Assembly: GCF_004210375.1 (NCBI RefSeq) | Contig: NC_134830.1 | Location: 45,699,094 to 45,763,093, forward strand | Source of the DNA: Tachypleus tridentatus | Lineage: Eukaryota > Arthropoda > Merostomata > Xiphosura > Limulidae | Length of the DNA: 64,000 bases | Direction of reading: 5' to 3' | Shown: in pieces, positions 10,950 through 21,992 of the stretch | How the letters are laid out: every line of letters starts with the position of its first letter | Position numbering within the stretch: the stretch's first letter is position 1 | The notes under the pieces: generated by a model | Seen by the model: the letters and a program-made list of their open reading frames with translations, nothing else | Told to the model about the DNA's origin: nothing | Databases searched by the model: none | Translations under genes and position numbers: made by a program

Positions 10950-13900
10950 CTAAAGAAATACAGTATTTAAAAACAAGTTTATAAATCAATCGAACCGACA
11001 CTGACGTATGACTGAAACAAAACCTTCGAAATAAAACTTCTGAATTCTACTTTTGTTTTCAAGCTGAAGGAAGTAAGTCACTAAGTTTAAACAAATTTTA
11101 TATTTTATTCCCCAAAGTAGAATAGTAAAAACTCGTTTATATTCGCATAACGTAACTGCAGTTCTTGCAGAAACGAATAAGACGTGCAACTTTACAATAA
11201 CAAACAACGAAATACAAATGTTTATCTCTGTGCAATCGGAGAGAGAGAGAACACACAGCGTAAGTAAATGCTGAAAGTTCAAACGTGAGGAAACAATGCA
11301 AGGAAAGCGTCCTTTTTTTTTCCATTCTTTATCTGAATATAAGTACCTATTCTAACTCATTTTCAATTTATAGAGTTTAAACCCATCTGTCAAAAAAATG
11401 CATATTTTCAATACATTATTAACTTGACTATGTAATGCTGAAAACTGTTTAATTGAAAACACAGAAAGTAAAATTAACAGTGTGAGAATAGTCTAGAAAT
11501 TTCTTGTTTTAGCATTTCAGCTCACTCAGGTTATTATATTCATTTTTACTGTGAAGTATTCTAACTGCATTTCGATTTCTAATTCCCTCGGTATTTGGCT
11601 CGGCATGGCCAGGTGGGTTAAGGCGTGCGACTCATAATCTGAGAGTCGCGGGTTCGCATCCCCGTCGCACCAAATATGCTCGCCTTTTCAGTCGTGAGGG
11701 CTATATAATGTGATGGTCAATCGCACTGTTCGTTGGTAAAAGAGTAGCCCAAGAGTTGATGGTGGGTAGTGATGATTAGCTGCCTTCCCTCTAGTCTTAC
11801 ACTGCTAAATTAGGGACGGCTAGCGCAGATAGCCCTCGAGTAGCTTTGCGCGAAATTCTAAAACAAAACCATATGTATTTAATACACAACATCTCAGCTA
11901 TATTTTAAGTTCACCATACGCTTCAAGTTTACGTTGTAATTTCACTATTATCTAGAGAATTAAATACATTATATCAAATAATGAGTAAATCAGTGTCACA
12001 GTGACACGGAATATACCATAACTACATTTTCAGGTGGTTTGGCGTTATGTAGATATCGCGATCCCACTGAAGAGTAATCGATTACCGAAAGGGCATTAAT
12101 AACCTTTACTAAAGTGAAATATTCATATACTGATCATAAAGGTGTGCTTAGATCGGGAATTTGTCATTTCCAAAACGAGGCTATATTTAATAGCAGTGGA
12201 AAACAAAGGAATATGAGTTAACTCTGAATATCAGGGTTAACCAGAAACATACACCAAGCAGCTGGAGAATAAAGCGGGTGTTCATGTCATTCGTTATGAA
12301 GACATAATGGTGGAGTTGTCTGATGCAACGCCTATTGATTGTTGTGAAATCTGAGTGTTGAAACTCACTCTGGGAACCGTCGTCCACCTACACTAGATGG
12401 AGTATGGAAAGACGCAAGGAGGAGTGGCGTACTTTGAACATTAAATTTTTATGGTGGAGCCTTTTGCAATGATAGCTACGCTGCAATACCATTGTCAAGA
12501 TGCACGTACGTCAGACAGAGCTCGACTGGACGCCGCGACAAGGAATGTAAGAACATAACGTACTCAACGCCTGAATCTATATCATTTTCCACACAACAGC
12601 ATTAGCGGACAAAGTTACAATGAAATAAAAGCACCGTCTAAGTTCGAAATTAATCAAAGCAGTAATTGAGAAGGCCCATAAATTATGGTGGCAGAAATGT
12701 AAGTAATCGTGTATTTTGTGAAGGTCATTACCTAGAGTCAACCACTTCTTTACTCGAAACTAAAAACAAAACCAAAAGAGTAGTTGTAGTATCTTTACAT
12801 TTCTCAGATATGTTGATTTTCACTAAAGAAATCCAAGGATTAGCAGAATATATCTTTCGATTTTGTTCGTTTGAAGTTTGAAGCTGCACTATGAGCTACC
12901 TGTGCTCTGCCTGCCGCGGGTATCGAAACCCGGTATTAGCGGTGTGAGTCCGCAGACATAAAACTCTACGACTAGGGGGCGTATCTTTCGAACGAACAAT
13001 GAAAGACTGAAGGATAACCCCGTTAGAACTGATCCTCTTTATGTACTCATGGCAAAGAATTGGGGGTGTGGGTGGATTTGTGATGATATTTGTATTTTTG
13101 CGTCAGCTGGCGAACATGGGTGTGAATCCCAGAAATATAATATTCTCTGTATTTTGCATTTTAAGTTAGAGATGTGCTATACATATGCGTGCGAAAAGCA
13201 TAATTTTGGGGATATGGACCAATTTCTTAACCACAGTTAGTGCAGATATACTTTATCCAGGTTTCAAACAAAGACACAGACAATTTTTGTCTTTTGTTCA
13301 GTTTTTCAGCGTAAAAAGCACAATTTGGGGGTTTTCAAAGATGTCATTTTGCAGGTCCCAAGGAACAATGCAGACAGTTTTCGATTTTGTGATTCCAAAA
13401 TTGGCCATGATGGGATTACGTGGCGGAGATAGGTTGGATTAGCCCGCGAATGTTGGTCTCTTTTAATTGAAATTTGATTCTGATAAGTTTTGCATCATGT
13501 TTATGAAGAAAACAAAATCACTTTTATCGTATGCTAACATCAGGAAGAACAGATATAGCTCATATAGTTCGACATCAACAAGTTATTTTGGGCAGTGGTG
13601 TATTTAAGGTTGTGTGGGCCCAGGGGCTAATAATTTTTGTGGGCCCTACATTCCATGTAATTTTACATAGAATAAAATTATCATTGGGTCCAAATTAAGA
13701 CCATGGGCCCTGGAGCTGAGTCCCCTCTAGCCCCTACCTAAATACGCTACTGATTTTGAAGAATTATAAGAAAGAAGAAGAAAAAACTTTTAAATTAAAA
13801 AAAACATTTTAAGTAGAATTTTGACTGTCATATATATACAAACCTGATACCGTGCCATGAAGCGTTCTATTCTCAAATCTGAAAAAAATATATAAAATTC

Positions 13901-14391
13901 TTCTAATATTTTAATTCATCGATAAGTTCATTAAAGGTGTTCATAATAGGTAACTAATCAGAAAGATGCACTTATGCATCTCAACACGAAATATAAAATT
14001 CATACATTAGTTTGATAACATATAATACCATGTAAAATATAACGTAAATAATAACTGACTACCTGTAAGCTAAGCAATAAATTTAAATATTCTCTCTAAA
14101 TCTAAAATTTCAGAAACCTTGTCATCTTACAAACACGATTTAATTAGCTGTTTCCTTTAAAATGTATGCGCTACGGCACTCTAGCCTTGTCAGATGTTAT
14201 TAATTCAATCGTAACTTGATTCTGTTAGTCACGTTACGTTGATTTATTTAACACATTACGAGAATATTTAGCTTCTAACCTGCGAGTTCTTGGATTGAGT
14301 TGTTGTTCAGGTTGTATAAAGCGCTTAAGCTATCACACTTCCGTTTCTGGGAGCATCCTTCGTCGCCTAAAGTGATTTTGATGTCTGTCAT
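10702..14391 (-). CDS. Prop: PROP1/UNC-42-like paired-class homeobox gene, 5' part (two coding exons)
   Basis: A homeodomain transcription factor, expected to be nuclear and DNA-binding. Two minus-strand exons (14391-14280 and 10949-10702) join in phase 1 to give 120 codons. Residues 75-120 are homeodomain positions 1-46, with R5, F8, L16, F20 and the run [13 protein letters not shown], then TKLNEARIQ before the donor. Among paired-class homeodomains as I remember them, TTFTQ-QL-ELEAAF-K-HYPDI and TKLNEARIQ fit UNC-42/PROP better than PAX3/7, PHOX2, RAX or PRRX. No paired domain is visible. The intron after position 46 is the classic paired-class site. Helix 3 (the WFQNRR part, including residue 50) lies in a later exon that I could not find between 1 and 10700, so intron 2 probably exceeds 10 kb. 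Class is near certain; the PROP assignment is likely. Confidence 0.85.
11598..11870 (+). mobile_element. tRNA-SINE family A, full length
   Basis: Complete element in intron 1 of the Prop-like gene, opposite to the gene's strand. Head GGCTCGGCATGGCCAGG, B box GGTTCGCATCC, body AGAGTAGCCCAAGAG, tail TAGCTTTGCGCGAAATTC. Confidence 0.95.
11871..12892. other. Homeobox intron 1, no further element recognised
   Basis: Unique-looking sequence between the SINE copies. Frames of 60-70 codons exist but lack splice context or recognisable motifs. Confidence 0.45.
12893..12978 (-). mobile_element. tRNA-SINE family B
   Basis: CCGCGGGTATCGAAACCCGG (inverted B box) and GAGTCCGCAGACATA, ending at the head CTAGGGGG. 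Confidence 0.85.
13593..13752. mobile_element. hAT-like MITE, 160 bp
   Basis: Terminal inverted repeats CAGTGGTGTATTTAAGG and CCTAAATACGCTACTG. Flanks ATTTTGGG (13585-13592) and ATTTTGAA (13753-13760) form an 8-bp target duplication with two differences. Internal GGGCCC-rich sequence. Lies in homeobox intron 1. Confidence 0.85.
14280..14391 (-). CDS. Prop: Prop-like homeobox gene, coding exon 1
   Basis: The exon begins [12 protein letters not shown] and ends ...NNNSIQELA plus one base (phase 1). The donor after 14280 reads GTTAGA, a slightly weak site. This ATG (14391-14389) is the first in-frame Met after an upstream stop, and its context GCCATGA has a purine at -3. The frame stays open about 30 codons further upstream but contains no other ATG, so that part is probably 5' UTR; an extra upstream coding exon is not excluded. 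The basic stretch QKRKC may help nuclear entry. The exon sequence alone is not diagnostic. Its assignment rests on strand, spacing and exact phase match to the homeobox exon. Confidence 0.72.
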
Positions 14392-14479
14392 GGCCAAGGC
14401 TCTGGATCTGTTTTCAATGTTCGAAACGATCTTCTCGACATCTAACCTGAAGTGACTACCCAACGTTACACTAGACACA

Positions 14480-15430
14480 GCTTTTTAAGTCATACATCTT
14501 GACAAGAACGTCTAGGAAGTCTAGACCAATAATACTCCTGTGTTATCGTACAGCGAGAACACCTGCTTGACAAAAGCTACGATTGGCTATCTTACCACCA
14601 TAGTAGGTGGAGTCGTGAGTTTCACGCCTCACTGACGTAACTCGAAGGCGTTGAGATATGATTCCTTATCGTGTGAAAACATGTCAAAACATTTTAACTT
14701 TCCTATTACATCACAACTAAAGAGTTTTCGACGTAATTTGATAACTCCACCATGCATATATTTATAGCTGTCATTATTTCTATACTGATGAAGGCGAATT
14801 CGTACATCTGTCACTTATTAGCTGCATATTAAACCGTAAATAAGTTAAGCTACCGTACTAACCCACTTATATATCCAATGAACCTTGGTACTCGATAAGA
14901 ATTCAACACCATACACTAAATCACCGAATGAAGGCTGTATAGTGACCAACATACAGGAATTATGTTTTAAATTCTCAAAAGACAGGTGGTTTATTAACGG
15001 AAATTCAGTCGATATTGACGAAAGTGTTGAGAGATACTAGAATTGTGGTATTTTATCTTAATTGTGGGCAGACGTTTCTGTTTTCTTATTCGTGTTATTT
15101 ATCATATAAAGATTCCATATTGTATGTTCGTGTTCATAAAACGACTCCATTCTTGTTCATGCAGGACAGTTTTAGGTTCGTTACTTTTGTTTAAATATTC
15201 TCGTCCTGAATAAAAACGTATATGAACAGGAAACTTGGCATACACGATAAAAGGTCTTAGTGTTGGTGTGAGGGACAAGTTATTTATGGTTATCCAGTTT
15301 TTAAAAAGATGAGAGCAGACCGGTATTAATCGTGAACTATTTAACTTTAATATTTTGAGTCATGCGTTATTTGAAACAAGGTTGTAACTGACGTAAATCA
15401 CCATGCAAGATGATAAACAAATAGCAGTAT
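14480..15430. other. 5' flank of the Prop-like gene, no element defined
   Basis: Presumed 5' UTR and upstream DNA. On the gene strand a CCAAT pentamer occurs near 14585, but no TATA box or initiator is convincing. Minus-strand frames here are not supported as exons. Confidence 0.35.
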
Positions 15431-15765
15431 CATATGTGATTTTACTGTTAAACACACAACACTACACCATATGATTTGACTGTTAAACCCATAGCACAAC
15501 ACTATGTGATTTTACTGTTAAAATCATAGCACTACACCATGTGATTTGACTGTTAAAATCATAGCACTACACCATGTGATTTGACTGTTAAACACACAGC
15601 ATTACACCATGTGATTTGACTGTTAAAATCATAGCACTACACCATGTGATTTGACTGTTAGACACATAGCACTACACCATGTGATTTGACTGTTAGACAC
15701 ATAGCACTATGCCATGTGATTTGACTGTTAAACACATAGCACTACACCATGTGATTTGACTAGGA
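15430..15765. repeat. 35-bp minisatellite, about 9-10 units
   Basis: Units of ATGTGATTTGACTGTTAAA followed by ATCATAGCACTACACC, with ACACATAG and ACACACAG variants. The first units carry TTTTAC instead of TTTGAC. Confidence 0.95.
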
Positions 15766-16377
15766 CCTCTGGAAGATTGCTGTCAAGCGAAGTCTTCATC
15801 GAAACTCGCATTTCTTTGGTTGCCTCTTTTTTACACGTTTAATTTTATTCGGTTAACATGCTGTAATTTACTGTTAACGTGTCAGAGTAAAGAAGCATAT
15901 TATGTTAATATAATAACAAGATGACAAACAAGTACATAAAAACATGATGAAGTGATTTTTGTTTTGGGGAACACATTAAATGAATCCACAAAACATTGGA
16001 CTGTTTTCTTCTTCAGGTATGTTCTGTAGAGACACGTAAGTCCTTCCTCTCCAGTAAAATAACTTAATTATGGTTCTACATCGTTGTTTGCCATCTTGTT
16101 ATTAATGTTAACGAACTTACCTTCCTGGCGTGTAGTAGTTTTAGTTTCAGTTAGACTGGATGAGTGCATAATGCATAGTTTTAACATGTTAACAGGAATT
16201 TTCAGTTTTCCACAGAACATCTTAAATTCACGGCTTTAAACACAGTTAAAAATAAAATAACTTAGCAGGTAAGAGTTTTATACATCCCAGTGACACAAAT
16301 TATTTATCCAATTTCTTCTGGTATTATTAACTAATATTATGTTTCAAGTATGGTTTTACTTGTGTTACAATGATTTT

Positions 16378-16497
16378 GTTGTTTGTTTGATTTGTTATTA
16401 TGCACAAAACTACCTAAAGGGCTATTTGTGTTCTGCCACCACGGGTATCGAAACCCGGTTTCTAGCAGTACAAGTCTGCAGACATACCACTAGGGGA
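16378..16497 (-). mobile_element. tRNA-SINE family B
   Basis: TTGTTTGTTTGATTTG tail, CACCACGGGTATCGAAACCC, AGTCTGCAGACATACCACTA, head at the right. Confidence 0.88.
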
Positions 16498-16768
16498 TGG
16501 ATGATGTAATGAAGCTATGCTATTAAAATCCTGATAGTGTGATGAGTGGATGGATCGTTGATTAGTTTTATATATATATGCACCAAAAAAGTCCATTTTA
16601 ATGGGAGGTGATATAAACAGAATTTAGTCTTAGACAGAGTATTTCATAAATTTAATGTTTCCTTAACTGAACCGGTTTCAAAGATCATAAGAGTCTATCG
16701 GAACTCTATACCTGTGGGATCCGGCTATAGAAATAATGTCACTGTCAATAAACTTAGGGTAATTTGAT

Positions 16769-17000
16769 GGTCGTGGGCTCGAATCCCCGTCACACCAAAT
16801 ATGCTCGTCTTTTCAACCGTGTGGGCGTTATAATGTTATAGTCAATCCCAATATTTGTTGGTAAAAGAGTAGCCCAAGAGTTGGCAATGGGTGATGATGA
16901 CTAGCTGCCTTCCCTCTTGTCTTACACTGCTAAAGTTAGGACGGTTAGCGCAGATAGCCCTCGTGTAGCTTTGAGTGAAATTCAGAAATAAACAAACAAC
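16769..17000 (+). mobile_element. tRNA-SINE family A, 5' truncated at the B box
   Basis: Starts GGTCGTGGGCTCGAATCCCC and continues through AGTAGCCCAAGAGTTGGCAA to TAGCTTTGAGTGAAATTC. Confidence 0.92.
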
Positions 17001-17386
17001 TAGTAGACATAACCGCATGTGTCTGAAAAACAAAACAAAATCACTTCCTATATTTTGAATTCGTAAATGACAGTATGTAAATTGTAGGCATGTTAATGCT
17101 ATTACATAAAGTTAAAAGATATTAAGGGAAGGTGGGGTAAGACGGTCACCATAACTTTGAATGCGTTTTTCACCATATAAATTAAACGTTATGAAAAGCA
17201 AAATATTTTTAAAACAACTTTTTGTAGCTATAAATTTCAGAGAACAAATTAAAGACATTGAAAAATTCACGTCTTGTAACTGAAGGTTTTTTACGTTTAA
17301 GTTTGGAAAGAAAGGACCCCTCCCCAAGATGGGGTTAAATGGCCACTATATGTAACTGATGAAATTGCAATTAAAAATAAATGCAG

Positions 17387-17553
17387 CCAAACCCGGATTA
17401 AGACATGGGCTTGCCGGGCTGAAGCCCAGGGCCTCACACTAATTAGAGGGCCTCTAGCTATGACTATAAACGTATTGCATAAAGAGGTTGTGTCTTGAAA
17501 GGGCTTCTATAAGTTGAAAAATCCAGTACCAATAAAACCTTTAATCCGACCTT
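17387..17553. mobile_element. MITE, 167 bp, with perfect 8-bp target duplication
   Basis: Flanked by AAATGCAG at 17379-17386 and 17554-17561. Subterminal inverted CGGATTAA. The 8-bp duplication suggests the hAT group. Internal GGGCCTC motifs recall the 13593 element. Confidence 0.75.
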
Positions 17554-18028
17554 AAATGCAGCATTTAACAACTACATTTAAATCTTTTGAGTTATTATTT
17601 AAATGCTACCGATTGGACCAGAAAGGTCATGAGCTACATGCATTATGTAAGAAAATGGTATAAAAGAACGAGAAAATTTGTTATGATGAAAATAATTAGT
17701 TGCTAATTTAAATGCAGTCACCGTGTTTCTCTTTTTGGCATGTTTTGTTACCTGTAATTATCAATTGTTTGAAATAAAAAAACTCCTCTGAAATATTTAT
17801 TTCGTAATCGTAAAAACTACAAAGTGCTTACCTCAGACCAAAGTTGTTTAAAACAAAATTTTTAAGTCGCACATTGATTTTTCACATTAGCATTAGTCCA
17901 CCAGTTCATTTATGAACAGGGTCTCGTAAAAAAATAGTTATATGTACATTACTCTCGATGGCAGCAAGTAATAACAGACAATATACAGAGGTAGCTGTTT
18001 TACTAAAGGGGCCATGTTATTTCACTTT

Positions 18029-18283
18029 CCCGGCATGGTCAGGTGGTTAAGGCATTCGACTCGTAATCCGAGGGTCGCAGGTTCGGATCCCCGTCACATC
18101 AAACATGCTCGCCCTTTCATGACGGTCAATCCCCTTATTCGTTGGTAAAAAAGTAGCCCAAGAGTTGGCAGTGGGTGGTGATGACTAGGTGCCTTCCCTC
18201 TAGTCTTACACTGCTAAATTTGGGAAGGCTAACGCAGATAGCCCTCGTGTAGCTTTGCGCGAAATTCAAAAACAAACCAAACC
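18029..18283 (+). mobile_element. tRNA-SINE family A, full length
   Basis: CCCGGCATGGTCAGGTGG head, GGTTCGGATCCCC B box, tail TAGCTTTGCGCGAAATTC. The part holding GGGCGTTATAATG is deleted. Confidence 0.93.
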
Positions 18284-18387
18284 TTACTTCACTTTTCCCT
18301 ATCAACAGTATTTTGGCAAAAGATCTGTACTTACTTTTTATCTTATAATTTTAATCATGTACTGTAAGCAATGTACAAAGACTAAGG

Positions 18388-18592
18388 GCCGAACATGGAT
18401 AGGTACTTCGGGCGTTTGACTCCTAAGCTCTTTCAGCCGCGGGGACGTTATAATGTCACGATTAATCACACTATTCGTTGGTCAAAGAGTAGCCTAAAGA
18501 TTGGCGGAGGTGGTGGTGACTATCTGCCTTACCTCTGATATATTAGGGACGGTAGCCCTCGTGTAGCCTTGCGCGAAATTCAAAAAACAAAG
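18388..18592 (+). mobile_element. tRNA-SINE family A, degraded
   Basis: Recognised by GGGGACGTTATAATGTCACG, TAGTAGCC-type body and TAGCCTTGCGCGAAATTC. The tRNA part is largely lost. Confidence 0.8.
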
Positions 18593-19019
18593 AAATAACA
18601 TAAGTTCTAGGTCCATACTTCCTAGATCTATTGGTCTCGTGTAACAAATTAGGAGATTCAGCTATTAACTTACTGCACTTTAATAAATTTACTTTTATAT
18701 AATAGATATAGTAACTAGCACAGTGTTTTAACTGTAGTCCTGCAAATGTAAATTATTTTATTTCATACTTCCAAGTTAGTTCCATGGTCATTGAGCTGAT
18801 GTCGTAAATCAATTGAAGCGAATACTGTACAGGACTAACAAGTGACTACAGCGATTTAATGACAATTTATATGTTTAAAAATTATCTATCACTGTGAAAT
18901 TGTGAAAATGGAATAAAATATATGAATAATAAAACAAAAATAAAATTATGCAAGAAATAAATATCATTAAGCCTAAATGTTATGCTAAATGACCAATTAA
19001 ACTGTTCGATCAATGTCAT
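18593..19019. other. No gene supported
   Basis: AT-rich, nothing recognised. Confidence 0.5.
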
Positions 19020-19100
19020 GTTTGTTTATTTGTTGTTAAACACAAAGCTACACAATTGGCTGTCTGTATTGTGCCCACCAAGAGTATTAAAACATGGCAT
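19020..19100 (-). mobile_element. tRNA-SINE family B, 3' fragment
   Basis: TTTGTTGTTAAACACAAAGC tail and TGCCCACCAAGAGTATTAAA. The head is not recognised. Confidence 0.6.
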
Positions 19101-19982
19101 GTTTCGAAGTTTGTCGAAAATTTTTAGTCCACTAAAAACTGCCCAGGAATTCGGAGTTTCAAAACAACTCACACTATTTAACGTCCGGGATTATATAATC
19201 CCCGTTTGCCTCTTCGGTGTTTAGCGAAGCGAGGTTATTTAAGTATCATTGTTTTTTGATATGTGTTAGGCTACACAACTGTTGACTTGCCACGAGAGAG
19301 AGAGAGAGAGTGTGTGTTTGTGTGGGAAGTGGAAGTGGGAGGGGCATGAGTATAGTTGAGCATCTGTCAATCTTTCATCCTAAAAATACGTTAAATAAAT
19401 GTTTCACGATTTGAATATCAAACACCTACTATTTACATTTAACTGTGTCTCTTTTTCTTGGTGGGAGAAGAATTGTGTGCTCATTGAGTTGTTATAGTAG
19501 TCTGCTACAGCCTACCTTACAGCCAAGTTCCGAAGACACAGGCAAGGCTATGTTGAGTCATTCCTAGATGTGTGACAGTTCACTTATTCATTTAAAAAAA
19601 AAATTGTGTTTTTTTTTTAACGATTGTCAGAGGCTCGAGGTATTAAATACAAAATTTTAAAAAAAAAGTGAATGATTCTATCAAATATGAAAACCAAGAT
19701 ATAAACCGTAATGATCTATCGAGACACAGAGACAACATTTCAAAAACCTGGACTGACTCAGCGAAAATCGACCGATACATGAAGTCGCCCTACCTTACCC
19801 TCTCCGTTTATAATAGCTTCAATGCATGGTTACGCCTTCGGGTGTTTTACAAACTCTCAGACTGTTTTGCATGTTTAACTTCTTGCAAAATAAGGTTCCC
19901 CATAATTATAATTTCCACTTTAAACCACTGTTAAGACTAACATTATAATGCTTAAAATTTTCTTTCACCGATTCTCTAAGAT
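19101..19982. other. No gene supported; short microsatellites
   Basis: A (GA)n/(GT)n tract at 19291-19325 and A/T runs near 19590-19665. Open frames of 80-88 codons lack domain or splice support. Confidence 0.45.
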
Positions 19983-20233
19983 GTTTGTTTTTGAATTTCG
20001 CGCAAAGCTACACGAGGGCTATCTGCGCTAGCCGTCCCTAATTTAGCAGATAAGAGTAGAGGGAAGGCATCTAGTCATCTTTGGGTACCCTTTTACCAAT
20101 GAATAGTGGGATTGACTATCACATTATAAAGCCCTCACCGTTGAAAGGACGATCATGTTTGGTATGACGGGGATTCAAACCCGCGCCTCTGGGATTACCA
20201 GTGGAGTGTCTTAAACACCTGGTCATGCCGGGC
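19983..20233 (-). mobile_element. tRNA-SINE family A, full length
   Basis: Minus copy: TTTTTGAATTTCGCGCAAAG at the left to GGTCATGCCGGGCC at the right, with a short internal deletion in the CACCCACCGCC segment. Confidence 0.93.
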
Positions 20234-20404
20234 CAACTTCTCTAACATAATAAGGTATTTATGAAGTTGGATTTACTTCAGAAATAGTTAAATACAAACA
20301 TAAAATGTGCGTAATTTTTCGTAATGTTTATTTTTCACGAGATTCCTAATTTTCCATTGAAATGTTGAAAAAAAATGACTGTGTAAATTTTATCGTCAGT
20401 TCTA

Positions 20405-20616
20405 ACCCCGTTACCGAATATGCTCATCCCTTTTTGCCGTTCAACCATGGAAATATTATAATGTACAGTCAATCACACTTTTCGTTGGTAAAAGAGTAGT
20501 TCGAGAATTGACGCTGTGCGGTGATGACTACCTGCTCTGGTTTATTATAACTGTTAAATTTGGAAGCTAGCGCAGATAGCCCTTTAGTAGCTTTGCGCGA
20601 ATTTCGAAACAAACAA
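20405..20616 (+). mobile_element. tRNA-SINE family A, degraded
   Basis: CCCGTTACCGAATATGCTCA, then AATGTACAGTCAATCACAC, then TAGCTTTGCGCGAATTTC. Head truncated. Confidence 0.8.
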
Positions 20617-21288
20617 AGATCCGATCCTTATACACATGAACTTGTGAAATCAATGTCCTCTTTTATGTTGTGTTCAATATTTAACAGTTGCCAGCCAAAC
20701 ATAAAACCATAAATGAAGGAGGAAGAGGTCAAGATTGTGCCTGATCCTCCCAGGTCCACCCACAGGGCCTAAATACTAATAATTAGAAACGGCCTTTAGG
20801 AGGAAACATAAGATGTCATGCATGAGTGAAATGATTTCTAAACAAGTGACAGGTTTTTAAATAATAGTCCAAAGATACAGCTTTTGAGTGCATTGTTTAT
20901 TATCATTTAATTTTTTGACCATTCAGTTACCTGATGATAGCCACACGGGTGGTCAAAACATTGTAAAAAACAATATACAATCAAAAACTGTATCGTTAGA
21001 CTTTTATTTAAAGCGTATAGTAGATTATCTCTCCTCACAACAAGTAATGTATTTATAAATATAATGTTACAAATTATAATAATATAATATTCATTTCTTT
21101 GAACATAATTCACGAAACGCTATAAACTTTTCATCGAACTTTATGTTTACTTGAGGTAATATAAACAGAATAACATGTACATGATAAACCAACTTTCTAC
21201 AATGTATTTCTTCTGTCATTTTATCTCTCTCTCTTTTTATTAATCGGTGTTATAGTGGCATGTAGAAACAGAACGACAGTTTACCTCT
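20617..21288. other. No gene supported
   Basis: AT-rich with no recognised element. A 68-codon minus frame (20907-21113) is hydrophobic low-complexity sequence. Confidence 0.45.
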
Positions 21289-21289
21289 C

Positions 21290-21410
21290 CCACTCAGTGG
21301 CACAACGGTATGGCTGCGGACTTCTAACACTAGAAAGCAGCTTTCGATACCCATGGTGGGCAGAGCACAGATACTCCATTTCGTAGCTTCTTTCTCAACT
21401 TTAAACAAAT
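21290..21410 (+). mobile_element. tRNA-SINE family B
   Basis: CAGTGGCACAACGGTATGGC head, CTTTCGATACCC B box, GGGCAGAGCACAGATACTCC tail. Confidence 0.88.
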
Positions 21411-21705
21411 AATAGCTCCACCTACCTGAAAGAAAGGTAACACTCCTTAACCTAAAATATATTTCATTTGGTAAACTATAAGTATTTTAGGATAAAAATT
21501 AACTGCTTTACTGTCGTTTGCTCTAAAACATTGTACTTCTTTGATGGCCATCCGTTAGGTAATGGTAGTTACGAACTGAAATTAAGTTATACATTCCTTT
21601 GGAAAATACAACAACAAACAGTTAAAGGAACTAAGAGCAGAAATCCTGTCTATTCTCCGGTTCTGGTTATATAGCACGGAAGAAATAAAGTGAAACATAA
21701 AAACA

Positions 21706-21825
21706 CAACCTGATGGGATAGTAGTAAGTCTTCGGATTTCCAAAGCTAAAATCATGGGTTCGATTCCATTCGGCGAACACAGCATATAGCCCGATGCGGC
21801 TGTGCTGTAAGAAAACACACACATG
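21706..21825 (+). mobile_element. tRNA-SINE family C
   Basis: GGGATAGTAGTAAGTCTTCG head, GGGTTCGATTCC B box, CAGCATATAGCCCGATGCGG tail. Confidence 0.85.
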
Positions 21826-21879
21826 TGCATAAAACACATATTAAAGCTGGTACTAGAAAATGATGGCTCTTATGTTTTG

Positions 21880-21992
21880 ATTGGAATAGCAACAAAGCTC
21901 CAAAAATGGATGTCTGTGCTTTGCCCACCACGAATATCGAAACCAAAATGTTAACGTTAATATGTTCCTGTACATAACGCTGACCATAGGGG
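21880..21992 (-). mobile_element. tRNA-SINE family B, degraded
   Basis: TGTGCTTTGCCCACCACGAA, ATATCGAAACC, and the head remnant GACCATAGGGG. Confidence 0.75.

Noticed and set aside
14629..14814. Minus-strand 61-codon frame as an upstream Prop exon
   Set aside because: No matching splice donor, and an in-frame stop precedes the exon 1 reading frame. It probably occurs by chance.
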